DNA of 64,000 nt. Origin: Petrosia ficiformis (Eukaryota; Porifera; Demospongiae; Haplosclerida; Petrosiidae). The notes below the pieces were generated by a model, which was given only the letters and a program-made list of their open reading frames with translations, did not search any database and had not been told where the DNA came from. How positions within the stretch are numbered: the first letter of the stretch is position 1; every line of letters starts with the position of its first letter. Where the stretch lies: the NCBI GenBank assembly GCA_947044365.1, contig OX345636.1, positions 4,484,001 to 4,548,000 of the forward strand, written 5' to 3'. A program made the position numbers and the translations under genes. Below are positions 1 to 12,800 of this stretch, piece after piece.

Positions 1-3
1 ATA

Positions 4-41
<38 letters not shown>

Positions 42-131
42 GTATATATAATTATATATATATAGCTATATATATATCTAATTATATATATATATATATA
101 TAATTATATATATATATATACATAATTGTAT
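1..131. repeat. AT-rich simple repeat
   Basis: Nearly pure A/T sequence of interrupted TA dinucleotides with ATTA spacers. It is truncated by the window edge. No gene is visible in it. Confidence 0.9.
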
Positions 132-589
132 AATTATATAACCACTTATGTGCTTGATGAATAATACTGTAACGAATAGGGTTTGACCAATCAGATTGCT
201 CAATTTAAATGTTGAATTACATACATAAACATAAAAAGGTGTATCTAATGGAGCGATTGAAATTAAGTAATCTCATTGGTTAACATAGTATAAGTCCGTT
301 GTACACCTAAGTAATCTAGTAGCTAATACATATACTTGAAATCTTTAAATAACACAGTTAATGAAGATATAAATAAATCAACTTGCATTTTTTTCTCAAT
401 AATAATGTTAATTATACATACTTCAATATGCCAACTAAATATGCAATTGATTGATGATGATTGTAATTCAGCATGCTTATCATTTTAGACACTTTCTTTT
501 CATTAAGTAAATGTAGCAGCTATATATTATGTTAATGCGTATATACTGTATAACATATAACAAGATATATAGAGAAGAAAGGTATCCCT

Positions 590-770
590 TTGTGGTGTCC
601 AGCATTCAGTAATCATGGCTCACTTTGTCATGCCTGAAACACAACAGCCTATTATAGTTATTATTTTGATTATCTACTCTCCTTACCTTTTAAAGGACCT
701 AGTAGAACTTTAGGAATATATTTCAGGCAGAAGAGTTAGCTATTATATAGTTCCAGTTTCTACGTAAGCT
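590..770 (+). repeat. Dispersed repeat, copy on plus strand
   Basis: This stretch aligns by eye with the reverse complement of about 18240-18420. Shared landmarks in order are TAATCATGGCT, TCATGCCTGAA, CTATTATAGTTA, ATTATCTACTCT and GTTCCAGTTTC. The similarity is well above chance with small indels. No coding potential is seen, so it is probably a piece of a mobile element. Confidence 0.55.
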
Positions 771-1073
771 ACTTAGCTTTCTTTCTGCTGGTCTGTAGAG
801 CTCAAGCGCACGTAATGGCACACTTAAACTCAGCTGTTGGGATAATGAATGCATTATCTAGGAATTCCAATACTGAAAGCTTACTTAAAAGTAAAAGCCA
901 TTTGTCCCAATGCCAACAAGGACAAACAATTGAGTTTTAACTCCACAAGGAAGAAAAGATGAATGCAGAAGAAATCAATTACTAAACCAAGCCATGAAGA
1001 TTACGTTAAGGCAAAGAAGACACTTATAGTATCTACAGTCACTAAAGGTGAAATCAGTCTACCAGAAGTCTAA

Positions 1074-1181
1074 TGGCACAAAATTGAATGTACAAAATGT
1101 GGTATTTGGATTCATACTTATTGCTGCAAGACAAAAATCGGTGACGAATATATCTGTACAAACTGCTCTGATTGTGCATAA
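1074..1181 (+). pseudogene. PHD-type zinc finger relic
   Basis: A 35-codon frame, bounded by in-frame stops on both sides, spells a C-x2-C ... H-x2-C ... C-x2-C pattern with the typical PHD features CTKCGIWIH and YICTNC. PHD fingers of this style end many transposon-derived proteins. There is no start codon and no adjoining exon that I can identify. I read it as the tail of a decayed transposon gene rather than a live exon. Confidence 0.45.
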
Positions 1182-1814
1182 TTCAGAATAATAAATCATT
1201 CAGTCCATTATTATTATAATTATAATTATAATTATATTATTAGCTATTATTATTCATTATAATTTATAGTAATTAAAGTCATTGGACTGTTCATAATTTT
1301 GTAATTATCAATCTTCTTATCTTACCTATAATAAAACATGACTATTATCAATCCATCCATCTATCTTCTTACAGAATATTTAACAGGCTAACCGCAATAT
1401 GGATTTTATGGGAAATTGTGAACACTGGCTAACAATACGGATTTACAGTAGGATTTATTGAGAAATATTCAAGCATGCTGTGAAATATCTAAGCATGCTA
1501 ACGTACTATGCTAGCATACTGTGATGCTAATGTACTGTCAGCTTGTTTGAAATGTATAGGTGGGCATTTTTTCCGTGCCATCCCTACATAGAGAGTACTT
1601 CCGTACTCTGATAAAAACATTCATAGGTTATCCGAAGATTAGAGAACTCAAAAATACATATAATTTAAAGGCATTTCATTAAAAAAAGATTGAAAATTGA
1701 GTAAACAAATTCAAGATCAAAATTCAAAAAAGGTTTCAAGCAAAGATGAAAAACAAAGAAGTATCAAAAAACGTTTTGTAAACAAAGCAGCAAGGGACAT
1801 ATAAGATTACAACA

Positions 1815-1840
1815 TTATATATATATATATATATATATAT
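1815..1840. repeat. TA microsatellite
   Basis: About 13 uninterrupted TA units. Confidence 0.9.
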
Positions 1841-3207
1841 CAAAACATACATACACAAGTAATTAATAGACAAATACTCAATTTCACAATTACTGTGTAA
1901 AGGACTGTCAAATAAATAATAGGCTGGGAATTGGCTGAGATTCTGAAATAAATTATAGATGTACTAACCCGGTTATATGAGTTTCATCTGCAATGTTTAC
2001 TTTCTGCTGTAAACATGTTTATTATGTTCCTAAAGGGAAGTACAGATGTACCATCCATTATGAACATAATAATCATGTTTATGGTGGAAATTTAAAACAA
2101 TCATTATTATATTCCCAATGCATAGTCCATCCAGATCTGTATAGCTATTTATTACTGAAGTAAAAATTGTATTCTTTATTATGGCATGTGCCTTATACCA
2201 GTCAATATAGATCAAGAGGAAAGAAATAAATTATTACTGTATACTTGTAATCATCACCAGCAAGAAAAGAAATCAGCATTGATCTATACAGTCTCATGGA
2301 GGATTGAAATTCTTGTAACCAAACGAGTGTTTATGTTTTTACAGTGTATCATGATTTTGGAAAGCTTAATTTTAATTCAGTTAGTCTTTTGTATCACTGT
2401 ACGTTATAATATAACAAAGCATTAGTTACACACAAATGTGAAACTGCTTTAAGTACTTACATAAAGTTGTAGTGGTTTATGATGCATTTGCACTGTTAGA
2501 GAGCATAAGACCAAAACATAGATATACATAGATAGACATACATCGACTACATTCAATTTTGCATATCACAATTTTGTGACACGATTCACACACCCAATAA
2601 CCTCTCCTGCAGTTGACTCAATGATCCTGTTGGCACCTACGTATATCATTATTCACAGGGAGTACCATTTGCAAACTGTCAAATCTCATGATCAAATGCT
2701 TGTAATGAGTTAATTCTATATAATAATGTATGTAATATTATCGAAAACTAACGAGTACTCAGTATCAGATAACAAATTTATGTTCAATAAACTGTTGTTA
2801 TAATAATCACAACACTTCTAGCCTCTGTTATTACAATTACACTATTGGATTGGATCCAAAAGCATGTTGCTGCATGAGGAATAAATGAATCTGCATGCAT
2901 GCAGTGTTCATGCATAAGAGTGCAACTGTGCTTAGATCAAACTGTACTTAACTATTATCACTATGTTTAAACCAAAAAGCAAGTTAACAATCAATTATAA
3001 TTATAATATTTGTAATAACTATAGTTATGGAAACACAATAAACCTAATCACTATACCTTTAGTAAAAAAAGAAAATTCAACTTTGTGACGTTTTTTTAAT
3101 CCACAATTTAATTAGTAACACACTCACAAAAAGGTGAAAAAACTTATAGCAACGTCCTCTTAAAAGAATTAAGGCACACAAAATTACTTACTAAAAATAA
3201 CAAAATA

Positions 3208-6200
3208 CTATTGTTCTTCTAAAATACGAATAAGGGGTTCACGTTCATCAGTAAAGTAATCATTTTGAGGTTCTTGAATGCTATTCTGTCGTACCGTGAA
3301 TTTCATTTTATACTTACTGAAGTGTAATTTAAATACTTGCTTGACAAGAGCAAACAGTCCAGTGCGAACTGTTATTATACCAGTCGCTCCAACACATATG
3401 AAGAATAATGGAATCACAACTATTAGATAAATTGCTTTTTCTTTCATTTGAGGTATGTCTTGATTCTGATCCGATAACAAAGCTGAGAGAAACAGAAGAT
3501 CAAGAAGAAGACACGTGTCACACATATTTAGCCATTTCTTTTTATAGGGCTGAACTAGACAATGAGCTAATGTTACTGCTAAAATTACAGTTTGAAAAAC
3601 AATATACTTGTACAACGCTCCTTGTATTATTATCCATGTGCACACGTACACAACACCATACCATCGATATTTATCATGATAACAAGACTGTAACTCATCA
3701 AGTAGAGGCTTCATACGATGAAAATTAAAACATCGTGAAAGAGCCATCAGAAATACCAAGACACCAAGTGATATCATTATTAATAAAGATATAATCCATA
3801 AAGGAATGTGAGCCTTGTGAAGATACGGAAGGTCTGGTTGTAAAAGAACAACTGTATTTTCCTTAAAATTAAATGGAGTTAGAATCATAATTGATGTATG
3901 AATAAGTGACCAATAAGATACTAGGATAAGTATACACATGGCTTGTATTGGAGATCGTTGAAGTTTAAGGAATTTTCTGGGACATCGTCGAGCTATAAAC
4001 ACTGTAGTGAGTAGAACTACAAACATAATGATAGGATTTAGGAACTGTAAGAATGTACTGTAAAGAGGATTCATTGATGGAAAGAAACACCATGGAATAA
4101 AACCAAATGCTTTAAACTGAAGTAGAACACTTGCTGCAAATACAGATACTATTTTGTCCAGTGTTGGGTACTGTCCTAATGGTAATTGACCGAGAACAGC
4201 AAGAAAGAACAAAGGTCCATAAAGATATCCTGAACCAATATCTGATTGGATTTGAACAACCAAGATAAGAAAGATTCCAGTCAATACAGGAAATATAATA
4301 GCTATCAGTAACAACATGTATGGATGCCATGGCTTACAAAGGCTTTTATCTATACACTGGAGAGCAAGGTAAGTGAAACACTTGTTTACAGTACAATTCA
4401 TACATAATGTTCCACCATGTCCATCACGACACTGGTCATCTTCATTCTGAGTGAGGTGAAAATAGTCTAATCCACGTGTTAAATCAGAGGGACATGCTTT
4501 CATTGAGAAATTACAGTATGAAGAATGTGGACAAGAAATTGGCTTATCAATATTCATTTGTTGGAACCAGTAGCCTTTCTTTATACATACAATTCCACTT
4601 TGAACTGAACATAAGAGTATGTCACTGTCAAAAACTGCACATACACATTGGCCGTTGGAATAATTATATACCATACCAACGGGACAAGGTACTAATTTGA
4701 CTGATATAGTTGCATTTGCTCCATTTATTGGTGGATCTTGACATTTAAACAGTAATGATCCATTACCTAATAAACTGTTATTAAATTGTATCAATAACCT
4801 AGTATCTATTTTACCTGATGACAAAGAAACGGTTGGATTTATATTATCATTTAGGATGACAGTATAGTTACAAAGCGATTCATCCCATGAACATCCAAAA
4901 AACTGAGCAACACATGTCGAGGAAGCACCACTACAGTCAAGAACATTGATGTCTAGCACAATTGTTTCACCTGAAAATAGTTCCATAGATGTGTCCGAGA
5001 CAGTTATATTTGTAGCATAAGATAAAATCACAGGCTTTACATCATATGAGATATTCCAACAGTTTTGTATGTTACTATGGTAAGTTTGATTACACTTACA
5101 CCAACTCGAAAAAGAGAAAATATAAGAAATAGAGCCTCGTAGAACTGAATTTCCAAATAATGTAACATTAATCTCACTCTGCACACAATTAGTTTCTAAA
5201 CAGTCTATATTCTTACCAAAGTACATTGCTGTGCCATATTGAGCAGTGTTGTTTACAAACTGAATTTTAGCCTTTCCACCGACAGAAGCAAACTTATCAA
5301 AATATACTCCACCCCCATACACAGCTACATTATTTTCAAATGCTATGTTACCATGTACATCCAAATTACATTCAATTAATGCTAAAGATGTTCCAGTGTT
5401 CTTAATAAACCTTGTGCTGTTAATCATTACAACTCGAGTCACACACTGAATAAACATTACAGCATTATTATCTTCAGTTTTGAAAGGAACATAGTTATTT
5501 TCAATGATGGAATTATCAATGACCAGTAGTTTTCCACTTGTAATCATGGATTGTGGTATATTGCTATTTAGCTGTACTATGCTAGTACTTGCTTTGTTCC
5601 CAAGGATTGTGGAATTAATAATTCTGTACCAACAGCCAGCTATATCAGTAGAATTTAATACCATACCATTATTGGTGAGAATGGAGCTGTTTGTTATGTC
5701 AATTACACATTGTACTTTTGTATCAACACAAGTTAAGCAAGTTGGAACATTAGCAATGTAAGTTGTGTACACAAAATGTAAAATTCCAAAACGAAACTCA
5801 AGCAGTGAATGAATATCATTAACTGAGTTATTTTTAAACACACAGTTAATAATAGTGTATGATATCTGCTTTCTAATATATAAGTTGTTAGCTTGTAATG
5901 ATATCATAGGTTGCCATGCTTCATTATTATAAAACATGCATTCCTCAATATTAACTTTAGTAGCATTGCGTATCTCCAGAGACAAAGGTTTTATATTTTG
6001 AAACAAACTGTTCTTTATACTGATATAATCTATAAGCTCAAGTTGAATTATCAATTCCAGTGGAAGGTTCTGTGATTTCTGGCTTTCAAATGTTGTATTT
6101 TCTATTAGAACTGAAGTATCTTGTGTAAAATTTAATCGTATATTATTCTGAAATAAAGAATTGGTTAGCTTTAGCTCACGGAACCCACAAATTTTTATGA

Positions 6201-6666
6201 AAGCAGATGTAACAATGGTATTATCGAAAGTGATAAACGATGTACCATCACCACAAATTTTTACATAAGGTTGTGGGACATTGATGTTAACGAAACTAAG
6301 AAAAGATGTACCATTCATATTGATTATAAGTTGATTAAAATTAATACTGATCATACCTTGACCGATGATATACAATGACTGGTTTGTGTTCAGTGTTTTA
6401 CTGACATCAAGTCCAGATTGAGAACTAAGTACTATAACAGTGCAATTTGTATCACATTGTGACACGCTGTTGAGAACATAGCCGAGAGACTGACACGGAT
6501 TATTATGGCCAGCATTGAAACATGTAGGATCATTAGTTCCATTTGAACTAACATATGTAGCTCGATCCTCTTGTGGATTCGCACCATGACAATCCACATC
6601 ATCAATAAGAAATCTAATTACAACAAATATCCTCAGCAAGTAGCAGAAGTATAGAAAACAAGTCAT
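3208..6666 (-). CDS. Beta-helix / multi-pass membrane protein, copy 1 (intact)
   Basis: Uninterrupted 1152-codon frame with an ATG at 6666. Residues 1-28 form a hydrophobic signal segment. Residues about 30-560 are Asn-rich repeats of right-handed beta-helix type, including Pmp-like motifs such as FENNVAVYGGGVYF and FVNNTAQYG, with many N-x-S/T sites. Residues about 680-780 are Cys-rich (GTLCMNC, CKPW). About nine hydrophobic segments follow between 784 and 1102, with conserved GSGYLYGPLFFLAV and QPYKKKWLN. The cytoplasmic tail ends in DEREPLI, an acidic dileucine sorting motif (1140-1146). Inferred: a plasma-membrane or endolysosomal protein with an extracellular beta-helix. Function is unknown; a receptor or adhesion role is plausible. 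The ATG lies only 232 bp beyond the VPS26 stop on the same strand, so its promoter must sit in or beside the VPS26 3' end. This is the only undisrupted member of the four-copy family here. Confidence 0.93.
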   Translation of the reverse strand: MTCFLYFCYLLRIFVVIRFLIDDVDCHGANPQEDRATYVSSNGTNDPTCFNAGHNNPCQSLGYVLNSVSQCDTNCTVIVLSSQSGLDVSKTLNTNQSLYIIGQGMISINFNQLIINMNGTSFLSFVNINVPQPYVKICGDGTSFITFDNTIVTSAFIKICGFRELKLTNSLFQNNIRLNFTQDTSVLIENTTFESQKSQNLPLELIIQLELIDYISIKNSLFQNIKPLSLEIRNATKVNIEECMFYNNEAWQPMISLQANNLYIRKQISYTIINCVFKNNSVNDIHSLLEFRFGILHFVYTTYIANVPTCLTCVDTKVQCVIDITNSSILTNNGMVLNSTDIAGCWYRIINSTILGNKASTSIVQLNSNIPQSMITSGKLLVIDNSIIENNYVPFKTEDNNAVMFIQCVTRVVMINSTRFIKNTGTSLALIECNLDVHGNIAFENNVAVYGGGVYFDKFASVGGKAKIQFVNNTAQYGTAMYFGKNIDCLETNCVQSEINVTLFGNSVLRGSISYIFSFSSWCKCNQTYHSNIQNCWNISYDVKPVILSYATNITVSDTSMELFSGETIVLDINVLDCSGASSTCVAQFFGCSWDESLCNYTVILNDNINPTVSLSSGKIDTRLLIQFNNSLLGNGSLLFKCQDPPINGANATISVKLVPCPVGMVYNYSNGQCVCAVFDSDILLCSVQSGIVCIKKGYWFQQMNIDKPISCPHSSYCNFSMKACPSDLTRGLDYFHLTQNEDDQCRDGHGGTLCMNCTVNKCFTYLALQCIDKSLCKPWHPYMLLLIAIIFPVLTGIFLILVVQIQSDIGSGYLYGPLFFLAVLGQLPLGQYPTLDKIVSVFAASVLLQFKAFGFIPWCFFPSMNPLYSTFLQFLNPIIMFVVLLTTVFIARRCPRKFLKLQRSPIQAMCILILVSYWSLIHTSIMILTPFNFKENTVVLLQPDLPYLHKAHIPLWIISLLIMISLGVLVFLMALSRCFNFHRMKPLLDELQSCYHDKYRWYGVVYVCTWIIIQGALYKYIVFQTVILAVTLAHCLVQPYKKKWLNMCDTCLLLDLLFLSALLSDQNQDIPQMKEKAIYLIVVIPLFFICVGATGIITVRTGLFALVKQVFKLHFSKYKMKFTVRQNSIQEPQNDYFTDEREPLIRILEEQ

Positions 6667-6826
6667 CTTTCCCTGTGTGACTAAAAAATCGAAGGTGTGG
6701 TTAATAATTAATAATTATTAGTCCTTTCGCCTGAATCGCCTCCGCTTTTACAGAACACAACTATTACTATAAAACTTAATAATAATAATATACAAATTTA
6801 GTACACAAACAAATAGTAATTATTAT

Positions 6827-6832
6827 TTTAAT
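6827..6832 (-). promoter_or_regulatory. Possible poly(A) signal of VPS26
   Basis: ATTAAA on the minus strand, about 70 bp past the VPS26 stop codon. It is the only standard variant I see between that stop and the next gene's ATG. Confidence 0.35.
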
Positions 6833-6898
6833 CTAAGCAAGTAGAAATCAAATAATTTTATGTTATTTTGTAGCACACAAAATAGGTCATTATAGTAA

Positions 6899-9800
6899 TT
6901 ACTTAGCGACTGGTTTCCTGCCTACTCTGAGATCTCCTTTTCTCCATAGAACAATCTCCTACAAAATGAAACAAAAATATAGTTTATTTAATTACAATGA
7001 ATTTATGAATGACAGTAAGCTGCAATGCATAAAAATTATTTGACTAGCGCTGTCTGGACGAGACCCTCACCTACATGTATGTGGCAAAGTAATATTTATT
7101 CTACACATGTGAAACAAATTTATAAACTGAATACACAAAAAGCTCATATAACTATGTATTATGTATATATCATTGCTCATTTGTAGGAGTGTGATTCTTA
7201 TTACCATGAAAAGATTGACTTTAGATTGTTTAATTTTAGATACTAAAAGTACATATAATTATATGAAAAATGAATATGAAAAATAATTACATGTATATGT
7301 ATTTTATCTTACATTTTAGTCGCTCATGAGTCCTATGAAACGTTCTATAAAAAGCTTACACATGTGAAAATCACATGTACATGTAGGAGGAGATAGAAAG
7401 TAACTTTCTTGGCAAGAATGCGTGGAGCCAGTGCTTGATGTTTTAGCCAGGACTACTTCAATTGTGTTTGATTTGATACAGTGTTTTGCTAGCAATAGTC
7501 ATGATACAGTAGCATTTATGTTTAAATGTGTCTGGCTGTCCCAAGAAGTCTTCTCAAGTCTGTAAACAGTAACCGTGAGTGATATAAATTGTCATAACCT
7601 TGTAACCAAATGGTTTTAGCAAAAGTCTGTTGTTAATTTTGTTCCTCGTATAATTTGAAGTCAACCAGTAGCTCGTTTAACTGTCTATGTTTGTAGTTTT
7701 TCTAATTTTGTGCGAACAGACAGACTCACAAAATGATTACCATACTCTTCCACCTACGCCTACCATGAAAATTCATATATACAAAGAATATAATAGCAAC
7801 ACACTACTTGCCAACAAGACATTACATAGTTTAAAGTAGTGAAACAAAATCGAGTTACATGCAAAACAAATGTGATAAAGATGCTACAATGTAAGTATGG
7901 GCATTGCCACTGAATACTACATGTACACTCGCCTTGCTGCTTTACTGCAGCTAACAAGCATAAATTTGACATCAATGGGTTTGTTAACAACTCAGCAAGA
8001 ATCTTCAGTCTTATAAAAAGAGAATTACATTGTACAAATCTAAAAAGAATTAGCAATCCACCCCCACATATTTTTAGGTTAATTAAATTTGAGTAGTAAC
8101 AAAAGCGCTCATTTTAAGAGTTAAGTCATGATCAAAATATAACCACAATAATTAATTAATTTGAAGTTTGTCTAATATCTGATGAGCGTTTTCAATATTT
8201 TTGGCATTCTTATGAGTTTTGTATAAAGCTAACAAAATAGTTGAAAACTTGATACCCAAAGGTGTAGCTGAGGAATATATATAATCGTAATATTGGTGAT
8301 GTACTGATAATCATAATGTTTGTATCTATAGATTCCTTATATTTGGTGATTTTAAATCTGTTTGTATGTTCATATGAATTAATAAACACATTTACAGTTT
8401 TGCTTCAATTTAACATACAATGTACATGTAGTTACATGTACAATACAACACCCATATTAAACTAATGAAGACAATATTTGCATGTGGAATATACAGTACA
8501 TGTCAATAAAAAAGTCACCTTACAGTACCTTAATTACTCAGTAGTTTGATTTCCACACTGTGGTTTTGACAGTAATTGGTATAATTGTCATTTTGACAGT
8601 AATTGGTATACTTGTCAATTCAATACCACAGTAGTGAGACAGTAATTACTGTACTATACTGACAGTAGAACTATGTTAATTATTGTTACTGTATGGTGAC
8701 ATTTTATTGACATGTACTGTACATGTAAATACAACTGATCGTTTGGGACTAATAAATAATTATTACCTGTTGTTTAAAGTATCTTCGATCTTCTTCATCC
8801 ACAAGAACAAGATTAAGATAATAACGACACGAGAATTTCTTGTTGATATCTTTCATTGAAGGAGTTAATTCATAACCAGCTAAAAACAAACGAATAGGAA
8901 TTGACTCGCCTGAGAAAAAAAATAGTAATCATGTGACTTTCAAGTGATATACATTGTGCATACAATTGGTAACACATACATTGTACTATGTACATATATG
9001 TATATACAGTCTTAACATTTTGCTTTTGAGCCATTTTGAGAAGGCGGAGAGGAAGAAGAGTTATGAATAATATTATACATGTACATGTATATATCTAAAT
9101 GTACATGTACATGTACTTGTACTAGGGCTTTAATGTTTGCACATGTACACTTGTGCAATCTAAACGTGTGGTCAATAACGTGGGCGTATTCTAGAAAAGT
9201 TGAGGCTGTGTTGTTGGCTGCTTCAATCTCCTTTTTCTATCCAGCAATGCTAAATCCAAGTAGAAACAGCGATAGGAACAAGAATATTCCAGTTTTGGAG
9301 TCATTCTATAGCCAATCAAGGTAAGAGCAACATATAAAACACATGAGAACCTTCATATATTTGCTTGTTTTTTTTTATGACGAAGCTTTGAATGTTGTTT
9401 TGCAACCTTCGTCCCAGCTCTAGTACATGTACAATTTGTACATGTACATGTACATGTACATACATGTACATGTATATACTGTGTACATGTGTACATCGAC
9501 AAGTACATGTACACACATGTACATGTAGTAAAGCTTCCTGAACAAAATTTGAAATACACATGTACTATAAACATCTGTACATGTACATGTATATTTGCAA
9601 ATACTACTATATTGAATATTGGTTTATCTGGATATACATGTACGTTCGTTATATTGGTAGATGTAATTGAATGTATTTTGTTTGTTATTCCGTTATTTTC
9701 AAATAAAGAAATTGGCAGCAGTTCTTACTTTGTGTTACTGGTATTCCAGGCTGACAGTAGAACTAAGGTACACATGTAATTACTGTTATTGTATGGTGAC

Positions 9801-12800
9801 ATTATATTGACATGTACATGTACTGTACATTGTACATGTATATACATGTACAGTACATGTACTTACAACAAAATGTTTGAGCCAATACTTAATATTTCAT
9901 GATACATGTAAGTAAGCATTGCTTACTTACATGTATCATGAAATATTAAGTGGGCGGTATTGGCTAATACCATATCACGATATTTTGAAATAGAATATCG
10001 CAATACAACTAAATACCGACTAACCACGTGTTTCTACGATTGGTCACACCCACAAGCGTTTTTATTCAACAAACAATGCCTGAAACGCTACAAAACAACG
10101 TGTTCAGATTTCTAAAATAATAGATCTTACATACAATTTTTGACATAATATAGTATAAGCTCAAAAGAAGTCGCTTATATAAATTGACATGTACTACCAC
10201 AATAAAAGTAACACTCCTCACCACACAAATTTAGCATCTTATGTTGAAGAATAGATGTCTAGCACTCTTTTCTAACTCAATTGCTACTTACATACATGTA
10301 ACAAACACTAACTACATACATGTAACAAACACTATTTCAGTTGGCCATGTGCTCGAAATTATGGGTGTGGCACGTAAATTATTTAATTAATCGTATATTT
10401 TGATATTTCAGTATGCAACATTTTGCAATACCATACCGCGGTATACATGTAGGAAAGAATATAGAATTTCAACTAAATACCGGTATACCGCTCACCCCTA
10501 GTAAGTATCTAATATTCAAATACATGTATATGTATATCGTTGGTTTAAGGTTGGCAAATACCAAAAATAACATTTCGATCATGTGAAGCACACTGCTCCT
10601 GGAGTACTCCTCCCGGAAATGTTTTACAATTCAGGCCCTCTAAGATTGCTTCTAGGGGATTGTAGGGCCACAGAAGGGATATCCCCTCCCCCCTTTGTAT
10701 GAAACACTATGTATCATTGTAATCAATCAGCTACAGTACATTTCAGGCATTTTAAGACGCCCTGAAATTTGCAAAAAGACACCTTTTTTTAAAGTGAAAG
10801 GCCTCCAATCAATAAAGGGTCTGGTCAGTTATTGTTTAATTACTTGTTTTAATTTAAAGGCGTTGCCACCACGTGTTTGTGATTAAGATGAAACATGGGG
10901 AAATACTGTAAAGTTTTTTTAGTGGGTAGTGAGCCTTCTGGCACCAGTGGAGGACCTTCAAATTTAGAAGACTATGTGAGTTGTGGATTAGTAAAAAAAA
11001 TTAATCCCAAATGGCTGGTTGGCTAGAAGACAGACTAGATGAAAATAAAATGCACTGTAGTCTTTGTAGGAAATCCAAAAAGACGAATATCTTTACAGAG
11101 GGCTGTCAAAACTTTACAAGGAAGACTGTGGAAGATCATGAAGGTAGGCTTGATGATGTATAGGCTGTAGAAGCAGATTTGAATTCAACAATAAGGCCTC
11201 TGAGTACTGCTGCTGTACAGATTTTACAACAGAATGAAGAGGCTACTATAGCAGCTATGAGGTGTGTTGATTGGCTTGCCAAAACCGAGAATCCTACACA
11301 TGACTATTTTAAAGAACGTTTTGTTGGGGCTAATGCCACTTACCGCTCGCATCACACTGCTGAGGAAATGCAATCTGCAATAGTAGCTTGTATAGATGAA
11401 GATATTAGGAAAGACATCGAAAAGTGTTGTCTTTTGGGCATTATGGTTGATGAATCAACTGATATCTCAACCAATAAAGTATGATATCTACATTGTATTG
11501 TAAAGCCTTTGCTTCAGGTAAAAGATGACTTTTTTTTCTTAAAAATGAACCTGCATGTATAACTTCAGCTACAGCTGATTCATTAAACTGAATTACTTTT
11601 AAATTCATATTTCTAAAGTAATTGGGTTTGGCAGTGATGAAGCATGGGTTATGACTGGTTGTCATAATGGTGTTGGTGCTCAGCTCTCCCAAACCGAGTG
11701 ATGTCAAAAATTGCCATCGAAGACTAAGATCACTTTGATACTGATTGAACCCTAACCATAAGAAAACCCTAACCCTACCCTAAATGAACCACATAATGAT
11801 ATTCATGAGATTTTGATGGCAATGTTGGACATTAATACCCAAACCCAGCCTTACATGTATCTAATAGCTATTCATTGTGTTGCTCACAGGTTGTCCTTGC
11901 TAGCAGCAGATGATATTCTTTGCTTGAAAAGTATGAGCGCACTCTTAATGCAATATATAATAATATTGTGATCCATGTGAAAATCAACAATGATTGATGA
12001 CATCAATCATTGTTGATTTTCACAATATTATTTTATAAGACTATGAAGATTTGTAATACATGTACATGTACATGTATATTCATGTTAAGATATATCATGT
12101 GACTGTGATGTGATATTACATGTACCTCTGACTGGAGCTCCATCCATTATCTCATACTTGGCCACTTGTTCATTCTCAGTATACACATTAGGAGCTAATA
12201 TAAAAATACAAAATGTCATATTGTACTGTATTGTATTGTAATGCACTTTAAAGTACATGTACATGTACATGTACAATGTACAATGTACACTATAAGTCAA
12301 TATAAAGTTAACATTTCGTCTTTGTAGAACGACTGTAGTACGAAACTGATCGTACTGTATAATATTTAATTACTGTTTAAACTAAAGTTTAACATTTTGC
12401 ATACACAGAGCGTAATACGAGCGTAGTACAAAAACGGGATATTAACTTTATTTTGACATATACATGTATGTACATGTATACTATATGCTACATGGGTTTT
12501 CTACATTGCACTATACATGTATGTACATTTGTACATGTATGCATTTTTACATGTGGATGTGGTACCCTAGACCTCCTCTCGTGTTACCCTCAAGTGGGTG
12601 CTTCAACTATTATATGTACAAAAGTAGTTTTGACAATAATTGCTGTACATACATGTACGTACATGTATCAATAGTAGTATTATACATGTGTACATGTACT
12701 GTACATGTACTATACTAGCAGTGGAAATATGAATTGTTTTTTTATTGACATACATGTACATGTACAATTACATGTTATATTGATCATGTACTATATAATA

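Larger units (their letters stand above)
142..3207. other. Intergenic region, no recognised gene
   Basis: AT-rich sequence with only short uninformative open frames. It holds a dispersed repeat at about 590-770, a PHD-like zinc-finger relic at 1074-1181 and a TA microsatellite at 1815-1840. The right end is the 3' flank of the membrane-protein gene on the minus strand. I see no further exon with a convincing protein match. Confidence 0.6.

Noticed and set aside
11750..11790. Telomere-like CCCTAA runs (also near 59105-59140)
   Set aside because: Both occurrences are the same internal part of one MITE family and are too short and irregular for interstitial telomere repeats.
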